A model generated the notes under the pieces. It saw only the letters and a list, made by a program, of their open reading frames with translations. It was not told the DNA's origin and made no database searches. Source: Gammaproteobacteria bacterium (GTDB lineage Bacteria > Pseudomonadota > Gammaproteobacteria > Tenderiales > Tenderiaceae). Taken from it: 11,578 nucleotides of DNA. Each line of letters begins with the position of its first letter. Within the stretch, counting starts at the first letter, position 1. Of the stretch, positions 1 to 7,155 are shown piece by piece. A program made the translations under genes and the position numbers. The DNA is taken from NCBI GenBank assembly GCA_024276775.1, contig JAJRWO010000007.1:1-11578 (forward strand), read 5' to 3'.

Positions 1-105
1 AGCCAGCTTATCTGCTTTACAGAGCAATTCATTTTGTTTTTTACGATATTGCAACGGCCCTTTGCAAATTGGGCACACTAGAATATCCAGTAGTTTTCTG
101 TCCAT
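1..105 (-). CDS. Trm112-like zinc-ribbon protein (YcaR family), 3' part cut by the window edge
   Basis: Only the first 35 residues are visible, beginning MDRKLLDILVCPICKGPL. The start ATG is at 103-105 and the reading frame stays open to the left edge. CPIC at residues 11-14 and a further Cys at 29 fit the short Trm112/YcaR zinc-ribbon family, whose members are about 60 residues long. The gene starts 13 nt after the lpxK stop, so it is probably cotranscribed with lpxK; in many gammaproteobacteria the same small gene lies between lpxK and kdsB, which would be expected just outside the window. No strong Shine-Dalgarno sequence is seen. The molecular role of the YcaR branch is poorly defined; Trm112 proper activates methyltransferases. 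The family assignment is firm, the function is not. Confidence 0.9.
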   Translation of the reverse strand, partial: MDRKLLDILVCPICKGPLQYRKKQNELLCKADKLA

Positions 106-118
106 AATTTTATCTGTG

Positions 119-1096
119 TTAACTCGCCAGTTTTTTAAGTCTTGCCAACAGCCGTAAAGCCAGTGATTCAGGCAAGCATGCATTAACCGGAACATACCAC
201 ATTTTCCGATTAGCAAAACGACGACATTTGACCGCATCTTTTTCGGTCATAAGGATAGGAAGGCTATCAGAAAAATCCAAATCCTGCATTTGATAATCAT
301 GATGATCTGGAAATGAATGTTCGATGACCTCAAGCCCGAGATTGCGCAATAACTGGAAAAAACGCTGAGGATTACCAATCCCGGCCAATGCATGCACACG
401 CTGCCCTGCCAAACCCTCAAACGATTGCAATAATGCTTCATTTTCAAGCGACTTGAGCCCTGCTGGCTCAAGGCTCATGGCAAATTCATTACATCCAGCC
501 AAACCATTAGCAATAACAAAATCCACCTCATCCAGGCGTGACCGGGGTTCACGCAGCGGCCCGGCGGGTAGACAATGGCCATTACCGAAACGTCGCTCAC
601 CATCAACAACAACGATTTCAACATCACGTTTTAAGCGATAATGTTGCAAACCATCATCGGTAATGATGAGGTTACAGTTAGAGTGGTCTAACAATGCCTT
701 GGCCGCAGCCACCCTGTCTGGCGCGGCAATAATGGGGCAGGCGCAACGCTGAGCCAACATCACAGGCTCATCCCCCACCATCGCCGGATCACTGTCGGGG
801 CGTACCTGCTGCGGCCATCGCTTAGCCTTGCCAGCATAACCACGCAAAACAATGCCGGGCTGATAACCAGCCTTCTGCAATAGATTTACCAGCCAAACCA
901 CCAAGGGGGGTTTTCCTGTCCCGCCAACACTGATATTTCCCACAACAATCACCGGCACCTCAACAGCATAACTCGGTATCAAGCCCCATTTAAAAGCAAA
1001 CCGCCTTAACATCACCAACAAGCGAAACAAGCCTTCCAGTGGCAGTAAAAGGATTGGCGCTTGAGAGGAATACCAGCGTTTTTCAAGCCACTTCAT
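119..1096 (-). CDS. lpxK: Tetraacyldisaccharide 4'-kinase LpxK
   Basis: LpxK phosphorylates the 4' position of the lipid A disaccharide precursor with ATP at the cytoplasmic face of the inner membrane, giving lipid IVA. The 325-residue length is normal for the family. A hydrophobic amphipathic N-terminus (about residues 14-30) fits membrane association. Family motifs are seen in order: P-loop GNISVGGTGK at 53-62, RGYAGK at 85-90, GDEP at 108-111, DDGLQH at 147-152 (proposed catalytic region), GNGHCLPAGPLREP from 171, FPDHH at 262-266 and MTEKDAVKC at 283-291. Two oddities: residue 63, normally Thr after the P-loop Lys, is Pro, and residue 88, normally Gly, is Ala. The frame is intact. The gene starts 23 nt after exbD with no clear ribosome binding site, suggesting translational coupling or a weak start. 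Identity is very secure; full activity depends on residue 63. Confidence 0.97.
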   Translation of the reverse strand: MKWLEKRWYSSQAPILLLPLEGLFRLLVMLRRFAFKWGLIPSYAVEVPVIVVGNISVGGTGKPPLVVWLVNLLQKAGYQPGIVLRGYAGKAKRWPQQVRPDSDPAMVGDEPVMLAQRCACPIIAAPDRVAAAKALLDHSNCNLIITDDGLQHYRLKRDVEIVVVDGERRFGNGHCLPAGPLREPRSRLDEVDFVIANGLAGCNEFAMSLEPAGLKSLENEALLQSFEGLAGQRVHALAGIGNPQRFFQLLRNLGLEVIEHSFPDHHDYQMQDLDFSDSLPILMTEKDAVKCRRFANRKMWYVPVNACLPESLALRLLARLKKLAS

Positions 1097-1119
1097 CGGC
1101 GTAAAAGCAATAGCAAAAT

Positions 1120-1539
1120 TTACTCTTGATTTTGATTTCGAGTGGCGATAGACATCCGCAGCAAACCAACTTGTCTGGCCGCATCCATTGCTGTCACAAC
1201 CGATTGATGGGGTGACTTGGCATCGGCACTAATAATGACAGGTGGATTTTCTCTATCACCCTTAGCCTTACGCAAGGCACGCTTCAGGGTATCCAACTGG
1301 GTGTTAATCACTAGCTTTTGATCAATATAAAAACGCCCATCTCTATCGATAACCACTTCAAGAGAGTTACCAGCCTGCTCAACAGGTTTGTTCGATGCCT
1401 GTGGCAGATCAATCTCGATCTCGGATTCTTCCCTAAAAGTGGTTGTCACCATGAAAAAAATCAGTAATAAAAACACTACGTCGATCAGGGGCGTAAGGTT
1501 GAGCGACATCTCCTCCCGACGAAACTTACGCAGATTCAT
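1120..1539 (-). CDS. exbD: ExbD/TolR-family biopolymer transport protein
   Basis: This is the single-span partner of an ExbB-type proton channel. With ExbB it turns proton motive force into work on a periplasmic partner. The 139 residues are usual for ExbD. A basic cytoplasmic N-terminus (LRKFRREE) is followed by one membrane helix at about 16-35, with the proton-carrying Asp at residue 20 in LTPLIDVVFLLLIFF. The LPQA motif (45-48) and the periplasmic domain ending ISADAKSPHQSVV...GLLRMSIAT are typical. The start ATG directly abuts the exbB stop (TAAATG), so the two are almost certainly translationally coupled and made in matched amounts. No tonB gene is in the window. The energised partner is therefore unknown; TolR is the alternative family name, but the gene context favours the ExbD branch found next to lpxK. 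Confidence 0.95.
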   Translation of the reverse strand: MNLRKFRREEMSLNLTPLIDVVFLLLIFFMVTTTFREESEIEIDLPQASNKPVEQAGNSLEVVIDRDGRFYIDQKLVINTQLDTLKRALRKAKGDRENPPVIISADAKSPHQSVVTAMDAARQVGLLRMSIATRNQNQE

Positions 1540-2169
1540 TTATTCACCATCCGTCAGGTCTCGCTCGCGCAGACCCAGTAAGACCTCAACCAGCTTCAAG
1601 GATTCCTGCTCCATGGAAATCACCAGTTCGTCCACTTTGCGCTGAAAATAGCGATAATACATCAATGCCGGAATCGCCACCGTCAGACCCGCGGCTGTTG
1701 TAATAAGCGCTTCTGAAATACCCCCTGCCAGATGTGAGGCATTGCCAACACCACCCGCAGTAATCGCGGTAAAGACCTTGATCATACCGACAACGGTTCC
1801 CAGTAAACCCAGCAACGGTGTCACCTGAGCGATTGTTCCCAGGGTATTCAGAAAACGTTCCATCTCCACAACGACTTGACGCCCCGTCTCTTCAATCGCT
1901 TCTTTCATGATAGAGCGATCATGATGTCGGTTGAGTAGCCCGGCAGCAAGAACTCGCCCCAATGGCGAACTATTTTGGAGAATTTTTATTTTGGCGGTAT
2001 CAAGCTCATCGTTCTTGATCCAGGTCCAAATCTGTGCCAGCAAATGCTTAGGACAAATCCTACTCTTTTGCAACGCCCAAATGCGTTCGGCAATAATTGC
2101 CAAAGCGATCACAGAACAAAGCAGAATTGGCAACATCAACCATCCGCCAGACTTAATAATTTCAAGCAC
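1540..2169 (-). CDS. exbB: ExbB/TolQ/MotA-family proton channel protein
   Basis: ExbB forms the oligomeric inner-membrane channel that surrounds ExbD helices and couples proton flow to mechanical work. The 209-residue protein has three predicted membrane helices at about 9-31, 113-135 and 153-175. The conserved core lies in the last two, in TPLLGLLGTVVGMIKVF (117-133) and ISEALITTAAGLTVAIPALM (151-170). The start is GTG at 2167-2169, chosen because a strong GAGGAG ribosome binding site lies 9 nt upstream and the encoded start MLEIIKSGGWLMLPI matches the family N-terminus. The gene is 41 nt downstream of comEC and abuts exbD. It lies in the comEC-exbB-exbD-lpxK order common in gammaproteobacteria. 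ExbB and TolQ are close homologues; without tol-pal neighbours ExbB is the better name. Confidence 0.95.
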   Translation of the reverse strand: MLEIIKSGGWLMLPILLCSVIALAIIAERIWALQKSRICPKHLLAQIWTWIKNDELDTAKIKILQNSSPLGRVLAAGLLNRHHDRSIMKEAIEETGRQVVVEMERFLNTLGTIAQVTPLLGLLGTVVGMIKVFTAITAGGVGNASHLAGGISEALITTAAGLTVAIPALMYYRYFQRKVDELVISMEQESLKLVEVLLGLRERDLTDGE

Positions 2170-2178
2170 TAGGGCTTA

Positions 2179-2184
2179 CTCCTC
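2179..2184 (-). promoter_or_regulatory. Strong ribosome binding site of exbB
   Basis: The minus strand reads GAGGAG here, with a 9-nt spacer to the GTG codon at 2167-2169. It is the clearest Shine-Dalgarno sequence in the left block and fixes the non-ATG start of exbB. Confidence 0.85.
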
Positions 2185-2210
2185 GTAAACTTTATTGGGG
2201 TTAATCATAC

Positions 2211-4538
2211 TTATTTTTCGGTCAGTACCAAGACTTGTTTAGGAAAATGTGTCCAATACTTTAAATTTTCATAACGATAACTGCTCGGTGCAGACACACC
2301 GGTATCATCAAGCACCATTTCAATGGCACCCTGGCGGCCAGTCAACAATACATTAGCACCATTATCAAGATACCTTTTAACAACTTCTGCCCGTGGTAAA
2401 CGAAAACGATTCGCATGCCCCACCGGGAACAAGGCCCAGCGAGGAGAAACTGCCTGGACAAACTCAAGGCTAGATGAGGTTTTACTGCCATGGTGAGGCA
2501 CCACCAGTATATCAGCGGCCAGCTTGGCCTTATTATTCGCCAGCAAAGCCGTCTCTGCACGGCGTTCTATATCCCCGGTTATCAGCACCGAACCTCCCTG
2601 ACTACTCACTTTGAGCACACATGAACCATTATTCCTATCCGTGCCTATGTTACTGCCTGGATGAAGTATTTCAAACGCCACCCCATCCCACTGCCAATAC
2701 TGGCCTTTCTGACAAGGCAGCGCATCATAAGCGGTCAACTTTTTCATAGCACTCGTCAACAACGTCTTAACCGGCATATATTTCACTAAACTATCGGCAC
2801 CGCCAATGTGATCATTATCAGCATGGCTAATAATTAGCGTATCTATTGCGCTGATACCATTATTTAATAAAAAGGGTAACACCACCGCCTCACCGGTATC
2901 AAAACTGTCACTGAATTTTGGCCCCGTATCAAACACCAGTACTCTATTACGGGTGCGAACCACTGCCGCCAGACCTTGGCCCACATCCAACAGACTAAAA
3001 TACACCTCACCGTGCTCAGGTCTAGATGTGGGCAATAAAAAAGCAACCCCTATCCACACAGCACCCAACCAGCGTCCTGGCCAACCACGCGGTGCCAATA
3101 ACCATGCAGCCCCCACACAAAGGGGAATAATCAACCATTCTTCAGCTAAGCCCAGCGTAATCTGAGCACCGGGCAATGCTGCCAGCCAGGTCAAAAACGG
3201 CCATATCAGCTGCAAGAAAAAATTAGCCAGCTGCCACAAACCATTAGCGATCAGCGGTGTCATGGGCAACAATAAAACAGCCAATAATACCAAGGGCACC
3301 ACTAACAGACTGACGATAGGCACAGCAACAAAGTTAGCCACGGGGGAGATTACAGAAGCTTTCTGAAATAACAACAAGGTCAGCGGCATCAACGCCAGTG
3401 CGATCAGTACATGTATCCTACCCCACTTCCACCATAGCCCCTGTTGTTTTAACCGCCCCCCCATGCCCAATAGAATGATCGCAACAGCCGCAAACGACAG
3501 CCAAAAACCTGCGTCCATCACCGCCATAGGATCAATAAACAAAACCAGTAGCAGGGCCAGCAACAATCCATCACCAGGTCGACGATAACGCTGCGAAATG
3601 AGTGCCAGCATAAATACCACGACCATAATCAAGGCACGCTGCGTGGGCACAGAAAATCCCGCCAAAGCCGCATATATCAAGGCCACTGAGATTGCAGCGA
3701 CAGCACCTGCCTTCGCCGCTGGCAGGTATAACAGCAACCGACCTGAACGCCCCCACAACCAACGCATCACAAAAAAAGCTAGGCCAGCCACCAGTCCAAT
3801 ATGCAAGCCTGAAATAGCCATCAAATGATTAGTGCCTGTCTTAAGCAATACATCCCACTGCTGTTGCGAAATATCGTCACGCAGGCCAATAGCAAGCGCC
3901 TGTATCATGCCCTTAAATTGACCCTGCACAAGTGCTATTTCAATCTGCTGTGCTAAATACGAACGTTGCCGGTCAAGCCAATACATGATGCCGCCTGCAT
4001 TAGCAAGATAACGATTGTCGTCACTTTTACGAACATACCCTGTCGCCCTGATTCCATGGCGAAACAACCAGCCCTCATAATCAAAGCCACCAGGATTCAT
4101 AAAACCATGGGGTTGTTTTAGCCTGACCTTGAGTTGCCAGCGCTGACCTACGGCTAATTCAACCTTGTTCCGATACCAGTTAAGCCTTATTTTGCTGGGC
4201 AAATCAGAAACCACAATCCCAGGACTAAGAGACGTCTCGATAATAAATTCAAATCGCTGCCCATACTGCCGTTGCTGAGGAATAGAACTAACAACCCCTT
4301 CAACCACAACATCCTGACCACTCAGTTCTGGCGCTAAAGATGTGCCCAAAATATTGCTCGCTTGCAACAATGCCGCTAAAAAACCATTGACCAGCCAAAG
4401 TGGGGCTTTGAGTGGTACAAAATAGATAGATAATGGTAGGCTTATGAGCAACAAAACGGCCCAGCGAGCGTCTGGCAAACTGGGCAACTGCTGAAAAAAA
4501 ACAATCCCGACAAGAAATGCAATCGTTGCGATTCGCAT
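2211..4538 (-). CDS. comEC: DNA internalization protein ComEC/Rec2
   Basis: ComEC is the inner-membrane channel that carries single-stranded DNA into the cytoplasm during natural transformation. The 775 residues are a full-length gammaproteobacterial form. In order: N-terminal membrane helices (about 3-62), a soluble OB-like DUF4131 region (about 75-170) with the typical MNPGGFDYEGWLF (147-159), the polytopic competence domain (about 205-505) with LMAISGLHIGLVAG (239-252) and PTQRALIM (298-305), then a metallo-beta-lactamase-like domain from about 512. That last domain keeps LLDVGQG (516-522), SHADNDHIGG (571-580), TGDIE (654-658) and PHHGS (681-685), so its metal-binding residues look intact. 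The ATG start at 4536-4538 gives a normal N-terminus, although no clear ribosome binding site precedes it. It is the first gene of the left block and diverges from the DUF2062 gene. Presence does not prove competence; no other com or pil genes are in view. Confidence 0.97.
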   Translation of the reverse strand: MRIATIAFLVGIVFFQQLPSLPDARWAVLLLISLPLSIYFVPLKAPLWLVNGFLAALLQASNILGTSLAPELSGQDVVVEGVVSSIPQQRQYGQRFEFIIETSLSPGIVVSDLPSKIRLNWYRNKVELAVGQRWQLKVRLKQPHGFMNPGGFDYEGWLFRHGIRATGYVRKSDDNRYLANAGGIMYWLDRQRSYLAQQIEIALVQGQFKGMIQALAIGLRDDISQQQWDVLLKTGTNHLMAISGLHIGLVAGLAFFVMRWLWGRSGRLLLYLPAAKAGAVAAISVALIYAALAGFSVPTQRALIMVVVFMLALISQRYRRPGDGLLLALLLVLFIDPMAVMDAGFWLSFAAVAIILLGMGGRLKQQGLWWKWGRIHVLIALALMPLTLLLFQKASVISPVANFVAVPIVSLLVVPLVLLAVLLLPMTPLIANGLWQLANFFLQLIWPFLTWLAALPGAQITLGLAEEWLIIPLCVGAAWLLAPRGWPGRWLGAVWIGVAFLLPTSRPEHGEVYFSLLDVGQGLAAVVRTRNRVLVFDTGPKFSDSFDTGEAVVLPFLLNNGISAIDTLIISHADNDHIGGADSLVKYMPVKTLLTSAMKKLTAYDALPCQKGQYWQWDGVAFEILHPGSNIGTDRNNGSCVLKVSSQGGSVLITGDIERRAETALLANNKAKLAADILVVPHHGSKTSSSLEFVQAVSPRWALFPVGHANRFRLPRAEVVKRYLDNGANVLLTGRQGAIEMVLDDTGVSAPSSYRYENLKYWTHFPKQVLVLTEK

Positions 4539-4669
4539 CTTTAATTTTATTCGTTTAGATAAGGTGATAGAGGCTTAGGAATGGAAATTATATAACTTTT
4601 ACAAATTGCATGATTGCCATTCCTTAACACCATCCTTCCAAGTCCATGGCTACAAAATAAAACATCATA
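4539..4669. promoter_or_regulatory. Divergent promoter region between comEC and the DUF2062 gene
   Basis: These 131 nt separate two divergent start codons and must hold promoters for both directions unless transcripts enter from outside. The stretch is AT-rich. A TATAAT hexamer lies on the minus strand at 4587-4592, about 50 nt before the comEC start, but no good -35 box is found 16-18 nt upstream of it. No convincing promoter is seen on the plus strand. An imperfect inverted repeat flanks the TATAAT box and is listed separately. Confidence 0.55.
4577..4624. repeat. Imperfect inverted repeat in the comEC/DUF2062 spacer
   Basis: The left arm AGGAATGGAAAT (4577-4588) and right arm ATTGCCATTCCT (4613-4624) are complementary at 11 of 12 positions, including an unbroken 8-bp outer part AGGAATGG/CCATTCCT. 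The 24 nt between them contain most of the TATAAT-like box of the minus strand. Such paired half-sites can be operators, or one hairpin in the comEC leader. No known regulator motif is recognised. Confidence 0.5.
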
Positions 4670-5200
4670 ATGCCAAAAAAGCTAATAAAACGTTTCCTGC
4701 CTGACCAGCAAACAGTCAGGAACCACAGACATCTTAAGTGCTTTGGCAACTTGTTGCACGATCCCAATATCTGGCACTTGAATCGACGTTCTGTCTCCGG
4801 TGCCTTCTTTCTTGGCCTGCTTTGCGCCTGGATCCCAATACCATTTCAAATGTTTGTTGCCGCCACCATTGCCATCATAGCACGCGTTAACTTGCCAATT
4901 TCGATGGGGCTGGTATGGGTCACCAATCCTATTACCATGCCAGCCATGTTTTATTTTGCTTACAAGACTGGCACCTGGATACTCGCTTCACCACCCCATC
5001 AGTTTAATTTTGAGTTATCTTTCGAGTGGTTAAAACTTGAACTTGGTTATATCTGGGAACCCTTTCTGCTGGGCTGTTTGGTGCTGGGACTATTATCAGC
5101 GGTGATTGGTTATCTATTTATGCACATTATGTGGCGTTTGCATATTTTCCAGTACTTAAAAAATCGTCGTTTAAGAAAACATCAAGCCCCTTGGAAATGA
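4670..5200 (+). CDS. DUF2062 family membrane protein
   Basis: This is the only plus-strand gene in the window. The 176-residue product has a basic cytoplasmic N-terminus with the family signature LLHDPNIWHLNRRSV (28-42), a hydrophobic segment with the Pro-rich AWIPIPFQM motif (53-61), the VTNPITMPAMFYFAY region (84-98), and a last membrane helix at about 131-153 followed by a basic tail. These are characteristic of DUF2062 proteins, small inner-membrane proteins of unknown function. Homologues often lie near comEC and lol genes in gammaproteobacteria, so an envelope role is plausible but is only inference. The ATG at 4670 is supported by the family-like N-terminus; no clear ribosome binding site precedes it. 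The gene is convergent with lolD, with 23 nt between stops and no evident hairpin terminator there. Confidence 0.9.
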   Translation: MPKKLIKRFLPDQQTVRNHRHLKCFGNLLHDPNIWHLNRRSVSGAFFLGLLCAWIPIPFQMFVAATIAIIARVNLPISMGLVWVTNPITMPAMFYFAYKTGTWILASPPHQFNFELSFEWLKLELGYIWEPFLLGCLVLGLLSAVIGYLFMHIMWRLHIFQYLKNRRLRKHQAPWK

Positions 5201-5223
5201 AAACCATATGACACCTGTATTCC

Positions 5224-5904
5224 TTAGCCCGGCATTAGCACTCCATTTTCCAGCTTTAGAACTCTGTCCATTTTGCTTGCCAGTGACATGTCGTGGGTGA
5301 CAACCAAAAAACTGGTATCAAATTCCTGATTAAGCGCTAACATCAAACCATAGACATGGCTGGCGGTCGTTTGATCCAGGTTGCCGGTTGGTTCATCAGC
5401 CAAGACACAACGAGGCTTGGTCACCAATGCACGGGCAACCGCAGCTCGCTGGCGTTCACCGCCAGACATTTCGCCAGGTTTATGGCCAATGCGATGCCCC
5501 AACCCTACTTTTGACAAAATTTCTTCAGCCTGCTGACGGGCATGACCAACCTGATCACCTCGGATAAGCAAAGGCATAGCGACATTTTCCAGGGCAGTAA
5601 ATTCAGATAAGAGGTGATGAAACTGATAAACAAACCCCAGGGTTCTGTTACGCACATCACCACGTTGTTTTTCATTTAAGGCGGTTGAATTCTGACCATT
5701 AATATAGACCTCACCCTGACTTGGCACATCCAGCCCACCCAGCAAGTGCAACAGGGTGCTTTTGCCAGACCCTGAGGTGCCAACAATTGCCAGGCGTTCA
5801 CCCTTTGCAATATCAAGATCGATTGATGTCAACACATCAACAGACAAGCCTCCCTCAACAAAACGCTTCGATAAGCCACGGCAGGAAATAATCAAATCAC
5901 TCAT
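5224..5904 (-). CDS. lolD: Lipoprotein-releasing ABC transporter ATP-binding protein LolD
   Basis: LolD is the ATPase that powers extraction of outer-membrane lipoproteins from the inner membrane and their handover to LolA. From the ATG at 5902-5904 the protein is 226 residues, normal for LolD. It shows Walker A GTSGSGKS (42-49), Q-loop YQFHHLL (93-99), signature MSGGERQR (146-153), Walker B CVLADEP (166-172) and the switch His in VVTHD (204). The QFHHLLSEFTALENV stretch is typical of LolD. A longer frame from 5940 adds 12 residues, but the inner ATG has GAGG 9 nt upstream and gives the family N-terminus MSDLIISCRGLSKRF. It overlaps the permease gene by 8 nt, consistent with translational coupling. 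No second permease gene follows; the next gene is on the other strand. Confidence 0.96.
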   Translation of the reverse strand: MSDLIISCRGLSKRFVEGGLSVDVLTSIDLDIAKGERLAIVGTSGSGKSTLLHLLGGLDVPSQGEVYINGQNSTALNEKQRGDVRNRTLGFVYQFHHLLSEFTALENVAMPLLIRGDQVGHARQQAEEILSKVGLGHRIGHKPGEMSGGERQRAAVARALVTKPRCVLADEPTGNLDQTTASHVYGLMLALNQEFDTSFLVVTHDMSLASKMDRVLKLENGVLMPG

Positions 5905-7144
5905 AACGCAGCGCCTCTGCTGGCTGGGTACGAGAGGCAAGCCAAGCAGGATAAAGTGTCGCTAACAAGCTAATCGAAAATGCAATCACACTAATGACAA
6001 TAATATCTGACAACACCATTTCCGAGGGCAGTTCACTAATGTAATAAACATCTGGCGATAAAAATTTACGTCCCAGCATTCTCTCAATAGCGGGAACAAT
6101 TTTATCGATATTTGAGGCAAGACTCATTCCACCCAGCACACCCAACAGGGTGCCAAGCGCACCAATCACCACCCCTTGAACGATAAAAATACGCATAATA
6201 ATTCCAGGGCTGGCACCTAGCGTCCGCAGGATGGCAATATCAGCTTTTTTATCTATCACCACCATCACTAGGGTTGAGACAATATTAAATGCTGCCACCA
6301 TCACAATCAGCGTCAGAATAATAAACATCACCATCTTCTCCATCTTCACAGCACGGAAAAAATTGACGTGCTGACGGGTCCAATCGGTCACCACATAACC
6401 CTGCGGCAAATCCTGGACCATCAATTGGGTCAGGTAAGGGGCATCAAACATATCGGTTAGTTTCAAACGCAGGCCAGATATTTGGCCCGGCTTAAGAAAC
6501 AGTTTGGCAGCATCATCAAGATGCACCAAGGCTAAAGCACTATCGTATTCGTGCATGCCCGCCTCAAAAACACCCACCACAGTAAAACGCTTCAGTCGCG
6601 GCATAATGCCTACCGGTGTCACACTGATCTGTGGCGTCACTAAGGTCACCTTTTCACCTGCCCTTACACCCAGTCGTCGGGCCAGCTCATAACCGAGAAT
6701 AATATTAAAGCCCCCCGACTTGAGATCAGTCAGTTTACCTACCGTCATTTGCTGATCAAGTGTCGACACCTGCGGTTCAAACTCAGGCGATATACCACGA
6801 ATCAAGGCACCACTGACCCCTGCACCCGCCGTCAACATACCCTCGGCACGGATAAATGGTGCCTGGCCGATAATCTGCGGATAAGGCTCAAGCAAGGGCG
6901 GCAGCACCTGCCAGTTATCCATGCTATTGACAGCACCGCCCACCACCATGTGAGAAGCCACCCCGAGGATGCGGATGCGCAATTCCTTTTCAAAGCCATT
7001 CATCACCGACAATACCGTAATCAGTGCTGTGACACCCAAGGCTATCCCGGCGATGGAAATAAATGAGATAAACGAGATAAAGTGATTACGGCGTTTGGCA
7101 CGGGTATATCTCAGGCCAATATAAATTTCTAAGGGTTTAAACAT
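5897..7144 (-). CDS. lolC: Lipoprotein-releasing permease LolC/LolE family (possible LolF type)
   Basis: This is the membrane subunit of the Lol transporter, which lifts triacylated lipoproteins out of the inner membrane. The 415 residues show the family architecture: an N-terminal amphipathic segment beginning FKPLEIYIGLRYTRAKRRNHF, TM1 at about 23-49, a large periplasmic domain (50-268), then TM2 (about 270-296), TM3 (318-343) and TM4 (378-403) with the MacB/FtsX-type AILRTLGASPGIIMRIF loop (304-320). The TPVGIMPRLKRFTVVG segment (176-191) aligns by eye with the LolA-binding hook region of E. coli LolC. The ATG is at 7142-7144; TGAG about 15 nt upstream is at best a weak ribosome binding site. 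LolC and LolE cannot be told apart here. With only one permease gene next to lolD it may act as a homodimer, as proposed for LolF in LolDF systems. Confidence 0.93.
   Translation of the reverse strand: MFKPLEIYIGLRYTRAKRRNHFISFISFISIAGIALGVTALITVLSVMNGFEKELRIRILGVASHMVVGGAVNSMDNWQVLPPLLEPYPQIIGQAPFIRAEGMLTAGAGVSGALIRGISPEFEPQVSTLDQQMTVGKLTDLKSGGFNIILGYELARRLGVRAGEKVTLVTPQISVTPVGIMPRLKRFTVVGVFEAGMHEYDSALALVHLDDAAKLFLKPGQISGLRLKLTDMFDAPYLTQLMVQDLPQGYVVTDWTRQHVNFFRAVKMEKMVMFIILTLIVMVAAFNIVSTLVMVVIDKKADIAILRTLGASPGIIMRIFIVQGVVIGALGTLLGVLGGMSLASNIDKIVPAIERMLGRKFLSPDVYYISELPSEMVLSDIIVISVIAFSISLLATLYPAWLASRTQPAEALRYE
5914..5917 (-). promoter_or_regulatory. Ribosome binding site that decides the lolD start
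   Basis: GAGG on the minus strand, within the 3' end of the permease gene, lies 9 nt before the ATG at 5902-5904. This supports that start over the upstream in-frame ATG at 5940. Confidence 0.65.
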
Positions 7145-7155
7145 TATAATGAATC

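Noticed and set aside
5905..5940. An in-frame ATG at 5940 that would extend LolD by 12 residues
   Set aside because: The extension MPLVPSQQRRCV has no family likeness and lies inside the permease gene; the ATG at 5904 has GAGG 9 nt upstream and gives the standard LolD N-terminus.
6749..7066. A 105-codon plus-strand open frame antisense to lolC
   Set aside because: No domain, no ribosome binding site of note, and the opposite strand encodes a well-conserved permease.
7139..7144. TATAAT overlapping the lolC ATG as a -10 box
   Set aside because: Minus-strand TATAATG would start transcription inside the gene, after its own start codon, with no suitable later start; it is probably chance in an AT-rich patch.
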